Source: Neobacillus endophyticus (GTDB lineage: Bacteria; Bacillota; Bacilli; Bacillales; Cytobacillaceae). From it: DNA of 64,000 bases. Below the pieces are notes generated by a model that did not search any database, was not told the DNA's origin, and worked only from the letters and a program-made list of their open reading frames with translations. Where the stretch lies: positions 434,001 through 498,000 of the forward strand of contig NZ_JABRWH010000001.1 of NCBI RefSeq assembly GCF_013248975.1, in the 5' to 3' direction. Position numbers and translations under genes: made by a program. Positions 1 to 8,820 of the stretch are shown in pieces (the stretch's first letter is position 1; each line of letters starts with the position of its first letter).

Positions 1-162
1 ATTCTTATTTTCCAATCGACTTAATATCAGGGAATGAATCATCCACCACTGGACATTATTCCCCACATTTAGATTAAGGGAATTATCTTTAAGCAAATCC
101 CTATAAAAAGTAAATCGATTACAACTAATATTATAAATCTTATTCGTTAATTGTCTATTCAT
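1..162 (-). CDS. possible 5' part of a CDS running off the left edge
   Basis: The minus strand is open from an ATG at 160-162 to the window edge (54 codons, no stop). The peptide begins MNRQLTNKIYNIS and includes NNVQWWMIHSL. I do not recognise a family. No clear Shine-Dalgarno sequence precedes the ATG (the upstream bases are A/T only), so the start, and even coding status, is uncertain. A Bacillaceae repeat lies just upstream at 234-426. It could be the start of a real gene or a remnant. Confidence 0.3.
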   Translation of the reverse strand, partial: MNRQLTNKIYNISCNRFTFYRDLLKDNSLNLNVGNNVQWWMIHSLILSRLENKN

Positions 163-233
163 TTATATTTTTAGTATAGACATTAAGAAAAAATAACCAA
201 ACAATTTCATTCAGAAAATCTCAATTAAACTTG

Positions 234-426
234 ACTGTTGATTTCCGCTCCAGGCACAAGCGGTTCGCGGGCGTGTCAGGGAACTTACTCGGCGCTTAAG
301 CACCTGCGGGGTCTCTCCAGCCGTACTCCCGAAGGACACTGAATACTTCCTTGAATCCGCCCACGCACAAAGGAAATGCGTTAGTATTTTCAAGGAGTCT
401 TCGTGCCTTACTCTCCAATCAACAGT
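234..426. repeat. Bacillaceae interspersed repeat with GTTGATT ends, copy 1
   Basis: A 193-bp GC-richer block is bounded by perfect 10-bp terminal inverted repeats, ACTGTTGATT at 234-243 and AATCAACAGT at 417-426. Inside are palindromic modules such as TCCGCTCC, CACCTGCGGGG and AGGAGTCTTCG. A second full copy in opposite orientation lies at 32975-33113, and a partial copy at about 1742-1823. The 60-codon ORF inside is an accident of the repeat. From general knowledge, repeats with these ends are common between genes in Bacillaceae; they have no established function. Confidence 0.75.
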
Positions 427-463
427 GTGTATATATCGACAATGTTCTTTAACATAGCGTCAG

Positions 464-495
464 AAAAAAAGCAGAAGGCTTAACATCCCTCTGCT
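464..495 (-). terminator. intrinsic terminator downstream of the hydroxyacid dehydrogenase gene
   Basis: On the minus strand a 9-bp stem (AGCAGAGGG with CCTTCTGCT, one G-U pair, 8-nt loop) is followed by seven T residues. It lies about 120 bases after the stop codon at 618. I see nothing else recognisable between 427 and 617. Confidence 0.75.
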
Positions 496-617
496 ATCAT
501 TTGTTTAATGAGTTATTGGAAGCTTTATTACTACGATGCTCTTTCGGTTTTCATCTCCCAACAACATAAACAAATTATTTTCCGCTACCTTTAAAGGCTC
601 CCTAGAATACGCCTTTT

Positions 618-1580
618 TTAACCTACAACGTTCTTTGGCTGCTCATTTTTTAAAACCAACATCATATTTTCCGCGGCTAATTCAGCCATTTTTAACCTTG
701 TTTTAACACTTGCACTGCCAATGTGGGGAATGGTGACCACGTTTGGAAGAGTGAGAAGCGGATGATCTTGAGATATTGGTTCCTCCTCATATACATCTAA
801 GCCAGCGGCCCAAATGGTACCCTTCTTTAAAGCAAGATAAAGATCGTCTTCATTAACAATTCCGCCCCTTGCGGTATTGATCAGAATAGCAGTGTTTTTC
901 ATTAGCGATAATTCACGGGTACTGATGAGCCCTTTTGTCTCATTGCTATATGGTGTCATAATACAAACAAAGTCTGATTCTTTTAACAAGGTTTCAAGCT
1001 CAGCAAACTTTACATTTAACTCATTTTCTATTTGATATTTTCGGCTCCGATTATGGTAAAGGATCTTCATATCAAACCCATTTGCTCGTCTTGCAAGTGC
1101 CGTTCCAATTCGCCCCATGCCGATGATGCCAAGCGTGGCACCATAGACATCTTGCCCCGTCAATTGCATTGGAGACCATGTTTTCCAGTCCCCTCTTCTT
1201 AAATAATCCGAGGATTCTACCAGTCTTCTAGCTGTTGCCATTAACAAGGCGAAGGTTAAATCGGCTGTTGTTTCAGTTAAAACACCAGGTGTATTGGTGA
1301 CGATAATCTTTTTTTCTTTTGCAGCTTTAATATCGATATTATTGTAGCCAACTGCCATATTGCTGATCACCTTAAGCCTTCTAGCCTTTTCAAGCAGTTC
1401 CCTGTCAATAGTTTCTGTTATTAAGCAAAACAGACCTTCTGCATCCGCAATTTCTTTTTCCAGAACTTCGCGCGGCACTGGGATCTCAGGTTCATTCCAC
1501 ATCCTAATCTCACATTCCATTTCAATCTTCGTCACAATTTCATCAGGAATTTTTCTTGTAATATAAACTTTAGGTTTCAA
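618..1580 (-). CDS. D-isomer-specific 2-hydroxyacid dehydrogenase (glyoxylate/hydroxypyruvate reductase type)
   Basis: This is an NAD(P)H-dependent reductase of the D-2-hydroxyacid dehydrogenase family, closest in layout to glyoxylate/2-ketogluconate reductases. The Rossmann motif GxGxxG is seen as GIIGMGRIGTALA. The catalytic Arg is in NTARGGIVNEDDL, the Glu in LDVYEEEP and the His in TIPHIGSAS. I start it at the TTG at 1580, which gives the family-typical MKPKVYITRKIP and has AAAGGGTG about 9 bases upstream. A longer reading from GTG at 1592 leaves almost no room for a ribosome binding site. Length about 320 residues, normal for the family. It stands alone, followed by an intrinsic terminator. 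The exact substrate cannot be told from sequence. Confidence 0.9.
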   Translation of the reverse strand: MKPKVYITRKIPDEIVTKIEMECEIRMWNEPEIPVPREVLEKEIADAEGLFCLITETIDRELLEKARRLKVISNMAVGYNNIDIKAAKEKKIIVTNTPGVLTETTADLTFALLMATARRLVESSDYLRRGDWKTWSPMQLTGQDVYGATLGIIGMGRIGTALARRANGFDMKILYHNRSRKYQIENELNVKFAELETLLKESDFVCIMTPYSNETKGLISTRELSLMKNTAILINTARGGIVNEDDLYLALKKGTIWAAGLDVYEEEPISQDHPLLTLPNVVTIPHIGSASVKTRLKMAELAAENMMLVLKNEQPKNVVG

Positions 1581-1741
1581 TCCAATCCGCACCCTTTATG
1601 ATATTTATAAAACGATTCCATTTATTCTTCTCATTTATCGTAAGTCACAATCCTCAAATTTCCTATTGAAACCATTCTCTAATACACTAACGGAGTGAAA
1701 GACAACTTCCACTCCGAATCATCAAAAGTACTCCAAGCATG

Positions 1742-1823
1742 ATGCTTCCTTAAGCACGCCAATGCTCAAAGGAAATGTGGTAACATTTTCGAAGAGTCTT
1801 CGCGCCCTTCCGTGCCAATCAAC
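1742..1823. repeat. partial copy of the GTTGATT-end repeat
   Basis: This stretch matches the 345-424 part of copy 1 with scattered differences: shared blocks include CTTCCTT, CAAAGGAAATG, AGTCTTCG and the end CCAATCAAC. The other end is missing, so it is a decayed remnant. The segment 1593-1741 upstream holds nothing I recognise. Confidence 0.5.
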
Positions 1824-1860
1824 TATCAAAATAATCAAAACTCGCTTTAATAAGCCAAAT

Positions 1861-2018
1861 AAAGAAAACTCGCCGACTGGCGAGCCAGGCAGGGCGAAGA
1901 CAGAGGCGTAGTTCGCCGAAAAGCACAGCTTTTCGACTGCGGAGCTAATGCTCACGAAGCATTCCTTAGTGCCATTATGCCTGATAGGAAAGTTATACTT
2001 TCCTATCGGCTAAAAAAA
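1861..2018 (-). repeat. terminator-docked multi-hairpin repeat, copy 1
   Basis: A roughly 158-bp element shared with 21885-22024 and 27583-27739. It contains perfect hairpins: CTCGCC/GGCGAG (1869-1884), CGAAAAGC/GCTTTTCG (1917-1935), ATGCT/AGCAT (about 1949-1963), and GATAGGAAAG/CTTTCCTATC (1983-2007). On the minus strand it starts in the T-tract of the HAD gene's terminator and ends with the GC-rich CTCGCC hairpin followed by TTTTCTTT, which itself looks like an intrinsic terminator. The 77-codon ORF crossing it is spurious. Function is unknown; a non-coding RNA or a small mobile repeat are both possible. Confidence 0.8.
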
Positions 2019-2043
2019 TCCAGCACCATAAAATGACGCTGGA
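2012..2043 (-). terminator. intrinsic terminator of the HAD phosphatase gene
   Basis: On the minus strand an 11-bp stem with two G-U pairs (TCCAGCGTCAT with ATGGTGCTGGA, TTT loop) is followed by seven T residues. These T residues are also the edge of repeat copy 1. Confidence 0.8.
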
Positions 2044-2082
2044 GAAGAGCAAGTACCCCAAGGAAAGATTCAATTGCAAATG

Positions 2083-2874
2083 TTAAACGGCCTCTTCATC
2101 TAATAATCCGACTAATTGCAGTCCTTTTAATATTCCATCCTCATTCACATCTTTTGTTACATATTTAGCAACTTCTTTGACTCTGTCTTCGGCGTTGCCC
2201 ATGGCAATGCTATTTTTGACAAAGGATAGCATTTCGATATCGTTTAGCCCGTCACCAAATGCATATACATGGTCCATCGGGATATTTAAATGTTTGATAA
2301 GCGCTTCAATCCCTTTTGCTTTTGATCCGCCAGCCGGCAGGACATCCATGGAATATTCATGCCATCTGACAAACTCAAACTTGCCGAATCTATCACGGTA
2401 TTCTTCTTCATATTTCTCTGTACAAAAAAGCAAAGTTTGATAGATATTGTTATTTTTGTAAAAGTGAGGGTTATAGATTGGTTCACTAGTAATTTTCAAA
2501 GAGCCGATTCCCTCTTCAATGTAGGTATGATTCTCTACATTTGCATACATTTTATCATGACTTTCATAGATGAGTGGATTGTCAATCCCTTTGGAATACT
2601 CTGTTAACAAATGAAGTTCTTCCCGATCCAAAGGATTTTGAAATACTGGTTTGCCGTTATGGACAACATACTGGCCATTAAAGCTGACATACGTATGAAT
2701 TCCAAGCTCTTCCCGTAAATTTTCAAACATAAACGGAGCCCGGCCTGTTGCAATAGCAAGCTCGTGCCCTAACTCTTTTAATCTATTTACAGCTTTTTTC
2801 GTTGATACAGGCAATTTTTTATCATGATCAAGTAATGTTCCGTCAATATCGAAAAAGATCATTTGTTTTTTCAT
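2083..2874 (-). CDS. Cof-type HAD-superfamily hydrolase
   Basis: This is a phosphatase of the HAD superfamily, Cof/IIB subfamily, cytosolic. These enzymes dephosphorylate sugar phosphates or nucleotide cofactors. Motif I is FFDIDGTLLD near the N terminus (nucleophile Asp in DIDGT), motif II ATGRAP, motif III Lys in GGSKAKGIEAL, and motif IV FGDGLNDIEML. The start is ATG 2874, with GGGGGAAC upstream at 2881-2887. A longer open frame to 3012 adds 46 residues with no family similarity and is rejected. Length 263 aa is typical. It is a single-gene unit with its own terminator, and its substrate is not deducible. Confidence 0.9.
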   Translation of the reverse strand: MKKQMIFFDIDGTLLDHDKKLPVSTKKAVNRLKELGHELAIATGRAPFMFENLREELGIHTYVSFNGQYVVHNGKPVFQNPLDREELHLLTEYSKGIDNPLIYESHDKMYANVENHTYIEEGIGSLKITSEPIYNPHFYKNNNIYQTLLFCTEKYEEEYRDRFGKFEFVRWHEYSMDVLPAGGSKAKGIEALIKHLNIPMDHVYAFGDGLNDIEMLSFVKNSIAMGNAEDRVKEVAKYVTKDVNEDGILKGLQLVGLLDEEAV

Positions 2875-3317
2875 TGCTGTTCCCCCATTATTTCTAATTT
2901 TATCACTTTCAACACAGCGCGTTATGGCCCTTTGTTTGTTGAATAAGGTATTTTTAAAGTAATAACGATTTATTATTGGATTACTGCAATGCATTAAACG
3001 ATTAAACAACAACCATACCTATCATACTTGAAATGCTTTTTCTTTTAAAGTCATGTGTTAGAGTCATTATTTCATTGCCATCTCAGAAAAAGAAAAAGCA
3101 CCTTATCCAATTCTCCTCATTTGAGTTGTTTTTAGTGTAATGTATGAAACGCATTTCATATCAAGAAAAAAATAAAAAAACTTATCTTTCGAATAAAGCA
3201 TATAAATGACTTGTTACACTATTGGTTCGAATACTATTAATCTTACTAATCTATCAATTCGTTAACCAATCAAAGGATTTGAATTTGAACATGATATGAA
3301 AATGTTGTTTGTATAAC
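2875..3317. other. AT-rich intergenic region upstream of the HAD gene
   Basis: No gene is seen here. The only distinct element is a near-perfect palindrome at 3143-3160 (arms TATGAAA/TTTCATA, centre CGCA). It resembles a cre box with a shifted centre and lies beside a TTGATA-like -35 (3159-3164, minus strand). It may be an operator for the HAD gene, but no good -10 accompanies it. Confidence 0.35.
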
Positions 3318-3355
3318 AAAAAAACAAGGCGCGAATTCTTTTAGAATTCACGCCT
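3318..3355 (-). terminator. intrinsic terminator of the alpha-galactoside operon
   Basis: On the minus strand an imperfect 12-bp stem (AGGCGTGAATTC with GAATTCGCGCCT, one T-G pair, 5-nt loop) is followed by TGTTTTTTT. It lies immediately after the melA stop codon at 3361. Confidence 0.9.
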
Positions 3356-3360
3356 GAAGT

Positions 3361-4686
3361 TTATAAAGCCGCAAAGATTTCATTTTTCTTGAATCGCGGA
3401 AGCCAGTCTCCATGCGCCTCAATCAACTCATCACACAATAATACAATATCATCCAGCGATAATTCTGCAGCAGTATGCGGGTCTAACATGGCAGCCTGGT
3501 AAATATAATCCCGTTTGTGTGTCATTGCCGCTTCAATTGTTAACAACTGTGTATTAATGTTGGTGCGATTGAGTGCCGCCAGTTGTTCAGGTAACTCACC
3601 CACATAGGTTGGGGTAATGCCGCTCCGGTCTGCAATACAAGGAACTTCCACACAGGCTTTTTCTGGCAGGTTACTGATTAATCTTCCTGTATTCAGAACA
3701 TTGCCGCCAAATTTGAAGGGAATATTTGTTTCAATTGCTTCTATTATTCTTGATCCGTATTCTTTAGAGCGGACATGTTCCAGAGCCTTATTATGGACTA
3801 AATCCTCTCTCATTGTTTCCCAGTTCTTTATTTGATTCTCACAACGGCGCGGATACTCATCAAGCGGGATATTGTATTTTTCAATTAACTCCGGATATCG
3901 TGACTTTATAAAGTATGGATGATATTCCGCATTATGCTCAGAGGATTCCGTAACATAGTAACCGAATTTTTCCATTAATTCAAATCGTACCATATCATGG
4001 TGTTTGACTTTTTGCTTATCTCTTGCTCGTCTTTTAATTTCCGGATATAGATCTTCACCGTTTCTTTTTACTTCTAGCAGCCAAGCCATATGGTTAATCC
4101 CTGCAACCTTTTCCTGTATCCCTTCATGATCCATACCCAATGATTGAAATAATTCTTTCGTACATACTTGAACACTGTGGCACAGGCCTACTGTTTGGAT
4201 TGCTGTGAAGCGGTTCATTACCCCTGTTAATACCGCCATCGGGTTCGTATAGTTTAAGAAAAGTGCATCAGGACATACCTCTTCCATGTCCTTGGCAAAA
4301 TCAAGCATTACCGGGATTGTTCTTAGGTTGCGGAAGATTCCGCCAATCCCAACAGTATCAGCAATTGTTTGTCGTAATCCATACTTTTTCGGAATTTCAA
4401 AATCAATCACTGTGCTTGGTCGATAGCCGCCAACTTGAATAGCATTAATGACATATTTTGCACCTGTTAACGCTTCCTTCCGATTTAAATAAGCTTTAAT
4501 TTTTATGTTTTTATGCAGGTTTTCTTGCAAATTGCGAAGCATGTTCTCAGAATCTCTTAATCTTTGTTCATCTATATCATAAAGCGCAAATTCAAATCCC
4601 TCTAAAGCTGGAACAAGCATGCAATCCCCTAGGACATTTTTGGCAAACACTGTACTTCCCGCACCTAAAAAAGTAATTTTCAACAT
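3361..4686 (-). CDS. melA: alpha-galactosidase, glycoside hydrolase family 4 (MelA)
   Basis: A cytosolic GH4 enzyme that hydrolyses alpha-1,6-galactosides such as melibiose by an NAD+- and metal-dependent redox mechanism. The N-terminal Rossmann motif is ITFLGAGSTVFAKN. The expected metal ligands are Cys169 in GLCHS and His199 in INHMAW. Length 441 aa is typical. Start ATG 4686 has GGAGG at 4695-4699. It is the last gene of the msmE-amyD-amyC-GH36-melA operon, 34 bases after the GH36 gene. In B. subtilis the orthologous gene closes the msmR-msmE-amyD-amyC-melA cluster. Having it beside a GH36 enzyme gives the operon two mechanistically unrelated alpha-galactosidases. Confidence 0.95.
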   Translation of the reverse strand: MLKITFLGAGSTVFAKNVLGDCMLVPALEGFEFALYDIDEQRLRDSENMLRNLQENLHKNIKIKAYLNRKEALTGAKYVINAIQVGGYRPSTVIDFEIPKKYGLRQTIADTVGIGGIFRNLRTIPVMLDFAKDMEEVCPDALFLNYTNPMAVLTGVMNRFTAIQTVGLCHSVQVCTKELFQSLGMDHEGIQEKVAGINHMAWLLEVKRNGEDLYPEIKRRARDKQKVKHHDMVRFELMEKFGYYVTESSEHNAEYHPYFIKSRYPELIEKYNIPLDEYPRRCENQIKNWETMREDLVHNKALEHVRSKEYGSRIIEAIETNIPFKFGGNVLNTGRLISNLPEKACVEVPCIADRSGITPTYVGELPEQLAALNRTNINTQLLTIEAAMTHKRDYIYQAAMLDPHTAAELSLDDIVLLCDELIEAHGDWLPRFKKNEIFAAL

Positions 4687-4720
4687 GGAAACATCCTCCT
4701 TATTTTCTGTATCGATATTT

Positions 4721-6940
4721 TTACTTGGACCGGCACATTAGTTTAAAAATCTGTGAGGTAAAGTCACCCCATTGCAACAAACCTGGGATTACTTGATCCA
4801 GTTGAATACCCGCATTCATTAATTCATCACCATAAAAAGAACCGTTCATTCCTTCGATTTCATACTCCAGTTCATTATGTAATCCTTTTAACAGAAGTCG
4901 TTCATAACCTGAATTCGGTTTTGCCAATACTTGATAACGCCCAACTAGAGCTTCTTTTTGATTCTCTGAAACTACCATCCAGCTGGTAACATTACCATCC
5001 TTATCGAAAGGACTGTGAAGCCGATAAAAGGTTCCTGTTTGCAATAGCTTGCGATGTTTTTTATAAAAATTTGTTTGCTCCTTTACGATCTGTTTTTCTT
5101 CCACAGACATTTTTGTCACATCCAGCTCATAGCCAAAGGTGCCAAAAAAGGCAACATTAGCTCTCGTCTCCAAACTGGTGATTCTGCCAACCTGATGGTT
5201 CGGTACAGCAGAGACATGCGCTCCAATCGAACTTACTGGATAGACAAAAGATGTCCCATATTGAATTTTCAACCGTTCGACCGCATCCGTATTATCACTA
5301 GCCCAGGCTTGTGGAGCATAATATAGCATTCCTGGATCAAAGCGGCATCCCCCGCTTGCACATGATTCAAAAAGGATATCTGGAAATTCCGAGGTCAGTC
5401 TATCGTATAAATCATACACACCCAAAATATAGCGATGTGCCACTTCTCTCTGACGGTCAGCAGCTAACGTCCGAGACCCAATTTCGGTCATGTACCGGTT
5501 CATATCCCACTTCACATAGGAAATCGAGGTATCACACAGAACTTTTGACATCATGTCAAAAATGTAATCCACGACATCACTTCGTGAAAAATCAAGCACA
5601 TATTGATTTCTCCCATGTGACAGCCTTCTATTCGGCACCTGAATAATCCAGTCGGGATGAGCGTTGTATAATTCACTCATTTTTGAAACCATTTCTGGTT
5701 CAAACCATAATCCGAATAACAACCCTAAATCGTTGATCTTTTCTGCGAGTCCCTTAATTCCATTTGGCATCTTTCTTTTGTCTGCAAACCAATCACCCAA
5801 TGAAGTGGTATCGTCATCACGCCTGCCAAACCATCCATCATCTAACACAAACAATTCAACGCCCAGTTCCTTTGCGGCACTTGCCATTTCAAGAATTTTC
5901 TCATCATTAAAGTCAAAGTAGGTGCCTTCCCAATTGTTGATGAGGATCGGTCTCTCCTTGTCACGCCAGTTCCCTCTAGCAAGTCTCGTCCTGTACAAAG
6001 AATGATAGATTTGACTCATACCGTTTAGTCCTTGGTCGGAGAATACCATCACCACTTCAGGAGTTTGAAAACTCTCGCCGCTTTCTAGCAGCCAATTAAA
6101 ATCAAAAGGATGAATTCCCATCATGATGCGGGAAACACTATAATAATCTACTTCTGCCTGGGCCAGAAAATTACCACTGTAAACCAAGCTAAATCCATAA
6201 ACTTCCCCTTGATGCTCCGTTGTTTCTGGACGCTTTAAAGCCAGGAATGGATTTTGCTGGCTGCTGCTTGTTCCTCTTGCACTGGAGATACTTTGAATTC
6301 CCGTTTCGAGTTTTCTGGTTTTAACATGCCGCTCTCTGGCCCAACCACCTGATAAATGGATTATTTCAAAATCAGAATCAAAGAAATCAATACTCATACT
6401 CATTGCTCTAGTAAGGTTCAGATTTTCTCTGCCATGGTTCATAAATTTGGCACTGCGGGTAATCACACTTATTTTTTCATAGATGGTATAGCACAAAATG
6501 ATTTCTGCATCTATCACATCATCATATAAGGAGATTTCCAACGTAGCAGCTTCATTTTCCTGTTCGACATATGTAGCAGGAAGCCTCTCAAGCTTAGACT
6601 TACCTTTATAGATTCGGTGATCTTTGTATATAAAGTTGGAAATACGGCTGCCATTTTCCTGTGAAATTTGATAGGCCGGTTCCCGAAAATCCGTTGTCCC
6701 ATAAGAAGGATATTCCTGTTTGGTTGTATCAAGGGAAAATGACAAATCTCCCTCAAATACACAAGCAATGTTTGCCTTCTCTATACTCGTATAGAGGTGA
6801 GAAAAGGATTCCCTGTGTCTAAGCCTTTTCCCGAAATATAAGTGCCCTAATTGATCGTTTTTTAAAATGTTGAAAATATAACTTAGTTTTTCAGACTGAA
6901 GATGAAATTCCTGTATGTCCTTATTAAAATAAATAGGCAT
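4721..6940 (-). CDS. alpha-galactosidase, glycoside hydrolase family 36
   Basis: A retaining alpha-galactosidase of 739 aa, the usual size for GH36 group I enzymes. It has an N-terminal beta-sandwich, a central (beta/alpha)8 barrel from about residue 330 and a C-terminal beta domain. The predicted nucleophile is Asp479 in YVKWDMNR and the acid/base Asp549 in WASDNTDA, close to Asp478/Asp548 of the Geobacillus enzyme. Other hallmarks are NNWEGTYFDF, FVLDDGWFG and SCASGGCRFDPG. No signal peptide is present, so it acts on imported raffinose-family sugars. It sits between amyC and melA in the same operon. Start ATG 6940 with AAGGAG just upstream. Confidence 0.95.
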   Translation of the reverse strand: MPIYFNKDIQEFHLQSEKLSYIFNILKNDQLGHLYFGKRLRHRESFSHLYTSIEKANIACVFEGDLSFSLDTTKQEYPSYGTTDFREPAYQISQENGSRISNFIYKDHRIYKGKSKLERLPATYVEQENEAATLEISLYDDVIDAEIILCYTIYEKISVITRSAKFMNHGRENLNLTRAMSMSIDFFDSDFEIIHLSGGWARERHVKTRKLETGIQSISSARGTSSSQQNPFLALKRPETTEHQGEVYGFSLVYSGNFLAQAEVDYYSVSRIMMGIHPFDFNWLLESGESFQTPEVVMVFSDQGLNGMSQIYHSLYRTRLARGNWRDKERPILINNWEGTYFDFNDEKILEMASAAKELGVELFVLDDGWFGRRDDDTTSLGDWFADKRKMPNGIKGLAEKINDLGLLFGLWFEPEMVSKMSELYNAHPDWIIQVPNRRLSHGRNQYVLDFSRSDVVDYIFDMMSKVLCDTSISYVKWDMNRYMTEIGSRTLAADRQREVAHRYILGVYDLYDRLTSEFPDILFESCASGGCRFDPGMLYYAPQAWASDNTDAVERLKIQYGTSFVYPVSSIGAHVSAVPNHQVGRITSLETRANVAFFGTFGYELDVTKMSVEEKQIVKEQTNFYKKHRKLLQTGTFYRLHSPFDKDGNVTSWMVVSENQKEALVGRYQVLAKPNSGYERLLLKGLHNELEYEIEGMNGSFYGDELMNAGIQLDQVIPGLLQWGDFTSQIFKLMCRSK

Positions 6941-6963
6941 TTACATTCTCCTTCAAAACCTAA

Positions 6964-7794
6964 TTAACCTTTCACAGAACCGGAGGCCAACCCCTGAATA
7001 AAATGTTTTTGTAAGAATAGAAATAGGACCACCATCGGGGCAACTGCCATAATAGCAGCAGAGGCAACAAGGTTTAGGTTGTTTGTATTTTGTCCAAAGA
7101 ATCCTGATAGCGCGACGGTTAATGTTTTCATTTCGTCAGCCTGAAGGAAGAAAATCGCAAATTGGTAATCATTCCAGATAAATACACAGGAAATAATCAA
7201 AATTGAAGCAGTAACTGGTTTTAACAATGGAAAAACCACTTTGTAGAATGTCCCAATTGTACTCGCCCCATCTATTTTCGCCGCTTCCTCAAGCTCTTTT
7301 GGAATCGTCGAACGGATAAATCCCGAATACAAGAAAATCGTTAATGGCATATAAGCCGCAACATTATTCAAAATCGCAACCAAATGGGTATTCATCAAGC
7401 CAATATCAACGACTAACTTGTATAAAGGCACTAAAGCTGTTAATGGGGGAATCACCATGACCGCGATAAAAATCACGTAAACATACTTATTTAACTTGGT
7501 TTGCCGTCTTGCCAGAGGATAGGCCGCCAATGAGCCAAAAAAGATTAATAATACAGCTGAAAAAAAGGTAATAATCAGTGAATTAATAAAGGCATTTCCC
7601 AAATTTGCCGCCTGCCAGGCATCCGAAAAGTTTGCCAATGTTATATGTTTTGGAAAAACCCATTTTGAGCTGAAATCTCCTTTTTCTTTTAACGAGGTTG
7701 TAATCAAAATATAAAATGGAATTAAATGAAACAAGGTGATGAAAGCAGCAATAACCGTCAAAATTACTTTCTTTTGCTTATCCATGTACACCAC
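6964..7794 (-). CDS. amyC: ABC sugar permease, MalG/AmyC type
   Basis: One of two integral-membrane subunits of a carbohydrate uptake (CUT1) ABC importer. It has six predicted membrane segments and the EAA loop EEAAKIDGASTIGTFYKVVFPL, which contacts the ATPase. The start is GTG 7794, overlapping the amyD stop; ATG 7785 is an alternative. Length 276 aa fits the family. It is translationally coupled to amyD and followed by the GH36 gene, so its substrate is likely melibiose, raffinose or stachyose. No ATPase gene lies in the operon. In B. subtilis a shared ATPase (MsmX) serves such systems, and I infer the same here. Confidence 0.92.
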   Translation of the reverse strand: MVYMDKQKKVILTVIAAFITLFHLIPFYILITTSLKEKGDFSSKWVFPKHITLANFSDAWQAANLGNAFINSLIITFFSAVLLIFFGSLAAYPLARRQTKLNKYVYVIFIAVMVIPPLTALVPLYKLVVDIGLMNTHLVAILNNVAAYMPLTIFLYSGFIRSTIPKELEEAAKIDGASTIGTFYKVVFPLLKPVTASILIISCVFIWNDYQFAIFFLQADEMKTLTVALSGFFGQNTNNLNLVASAAIMAVAPMVVLFLFLQKHFIQGLASGSVKG

Positions 7795-8732
7795 TATGCC
7801 TCAACCTCCTTGCGTTTAAAGAAAATCAATGCTGCCAAACTGATCACTAAGATCATAACTGCCATTAAAATACCTTCCGTTGCGGCATAGCCAGCATCCT
7901 GTCTATTAAAATATAAATCATACATAAACGTGGACATTGATTGTGAGGCATTTCCAGGCCCGCCTCCAGTAAGAGCAATGATTACATCAAACAATTTCAA
8001 CCCACCGATAATGTTTAAAACCATATTGATGGTGACAGAAGGCATTAATAATGGCAACGTGATGTTTTTAAACTGTTGAAATGCGGTTGCGCCGTCCATC
8101 TGTGCCGCTTCATAGTAATCTTTTGAAATACTTTGCAGTCCTGCTAAATAAATAATCATGGCAATCCCAACAAATTGATACGTATTGACGAACACAATCA
8201 GCCATTTATTCATATTGGGATCACCCAATGCATTGATCTTATGCAGCCCAAAAAACTGCAAGGCATCGTTTAAAGCCCCGTCTTGGTAGGCAAAGAAGAA
8301 ATACCAAATATACCCCATAATTAATGGACTAATGATAACTGGAAGGTAAACAATCGTTCGAGTAATAGCACGTGCTTTTATACTCTGATTCAGTAATAAG
8401 GCATAAAGCAGCCCTAAAACATTTTGAAAAATGGTGCTTCCTAGCCCGTAAAGCAAGGTATTTCCCACCACGAGCCATGTATCAGGATCCTTTAGTAATC
8501 TTGTATATTGCTTAAAGCCAACATAATCAAAGGTTTGAGAAAAACCATCCCAGTTAGTAAAAGAAATTTTTAAACCATCAAGAAACGGATAAATAATGAA
8601 AAAGCATACTACAGCTAGAGCAGGAAGGTACATCCACCATAGAGATGATTCCTGCTGTCTTTTCAATTTATTTCTTCTAACTTTTGTTTTCGTGACACTG
8701 GCTTTTTGAGTTTCCGCTCCAATCACCGGCAT
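7794..8732 (-). CDS. amyD: ABC sugar permease, MalF/AmyD type
   Basis: The second permease subunit of the alpha-galactoside importer, 312 aa. A basic cytoplasmic N terminus is followed by six predicted membrane spans starting at [19 protein letters not shown]. The ATPase-contacting EAA loop is [21 protein letters not shown]. Start ATG 8732 follows AGGAG by a short spacer. The stop codon overlaps the start of amyC. It lies between the binding protein gene and amyC, as in B. subtilis msmE-amyD-amyC. Confidence 0.93.
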   Translation of the reverse strand: MPVIGAETQKASVTKTKVRRNKLKRQQESSLWWMYLPALAVVCFFIIYPFLDGLKISFTNWDGFSQTFDYVGFKQYTRLLKDPDTWLVVGNTLLYGLGSTIFQNVLGLLYALLLNQSIKARAITRTIVYLPVIISPLIMGYIWYFFFAYQDGALNDALQFFGLHKINALGDPNMNKWLIVFVNTYQFVGIAMIIYLAGLQSISKDYYEAAQMDGATAFQQFKNITLPLLMPSVTINMVLNIIGGLKLFDVIIALTGGGPGNASQSMSTFMYDLYFNRQDAGYAATEGILMAVMILVISLAALIFFKRKEVEA

Positions 8733-8820
8733 TCAACTCCTATTAAGGATCTTTCCAGCTGTATCCGGGGCTCTTTTGGCTGTTCCGACCCCCGGATCAC
8801 ACTAGTTATACTCTTCATTG

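Noticed and set aside
211..393. 60-codon minus-strand ORF
   Set aside because: It lies within a non-coding repeat with terminal inverted repeats; the related copies at 1742-1823 and 32975-33113 do not keep the frame.
1722..1955. 77-codon minus-strand ORF
   Set aside because: It spans a repeat remnant and part of the multi-hairpin repeat; other repeat copies do not preserve it.
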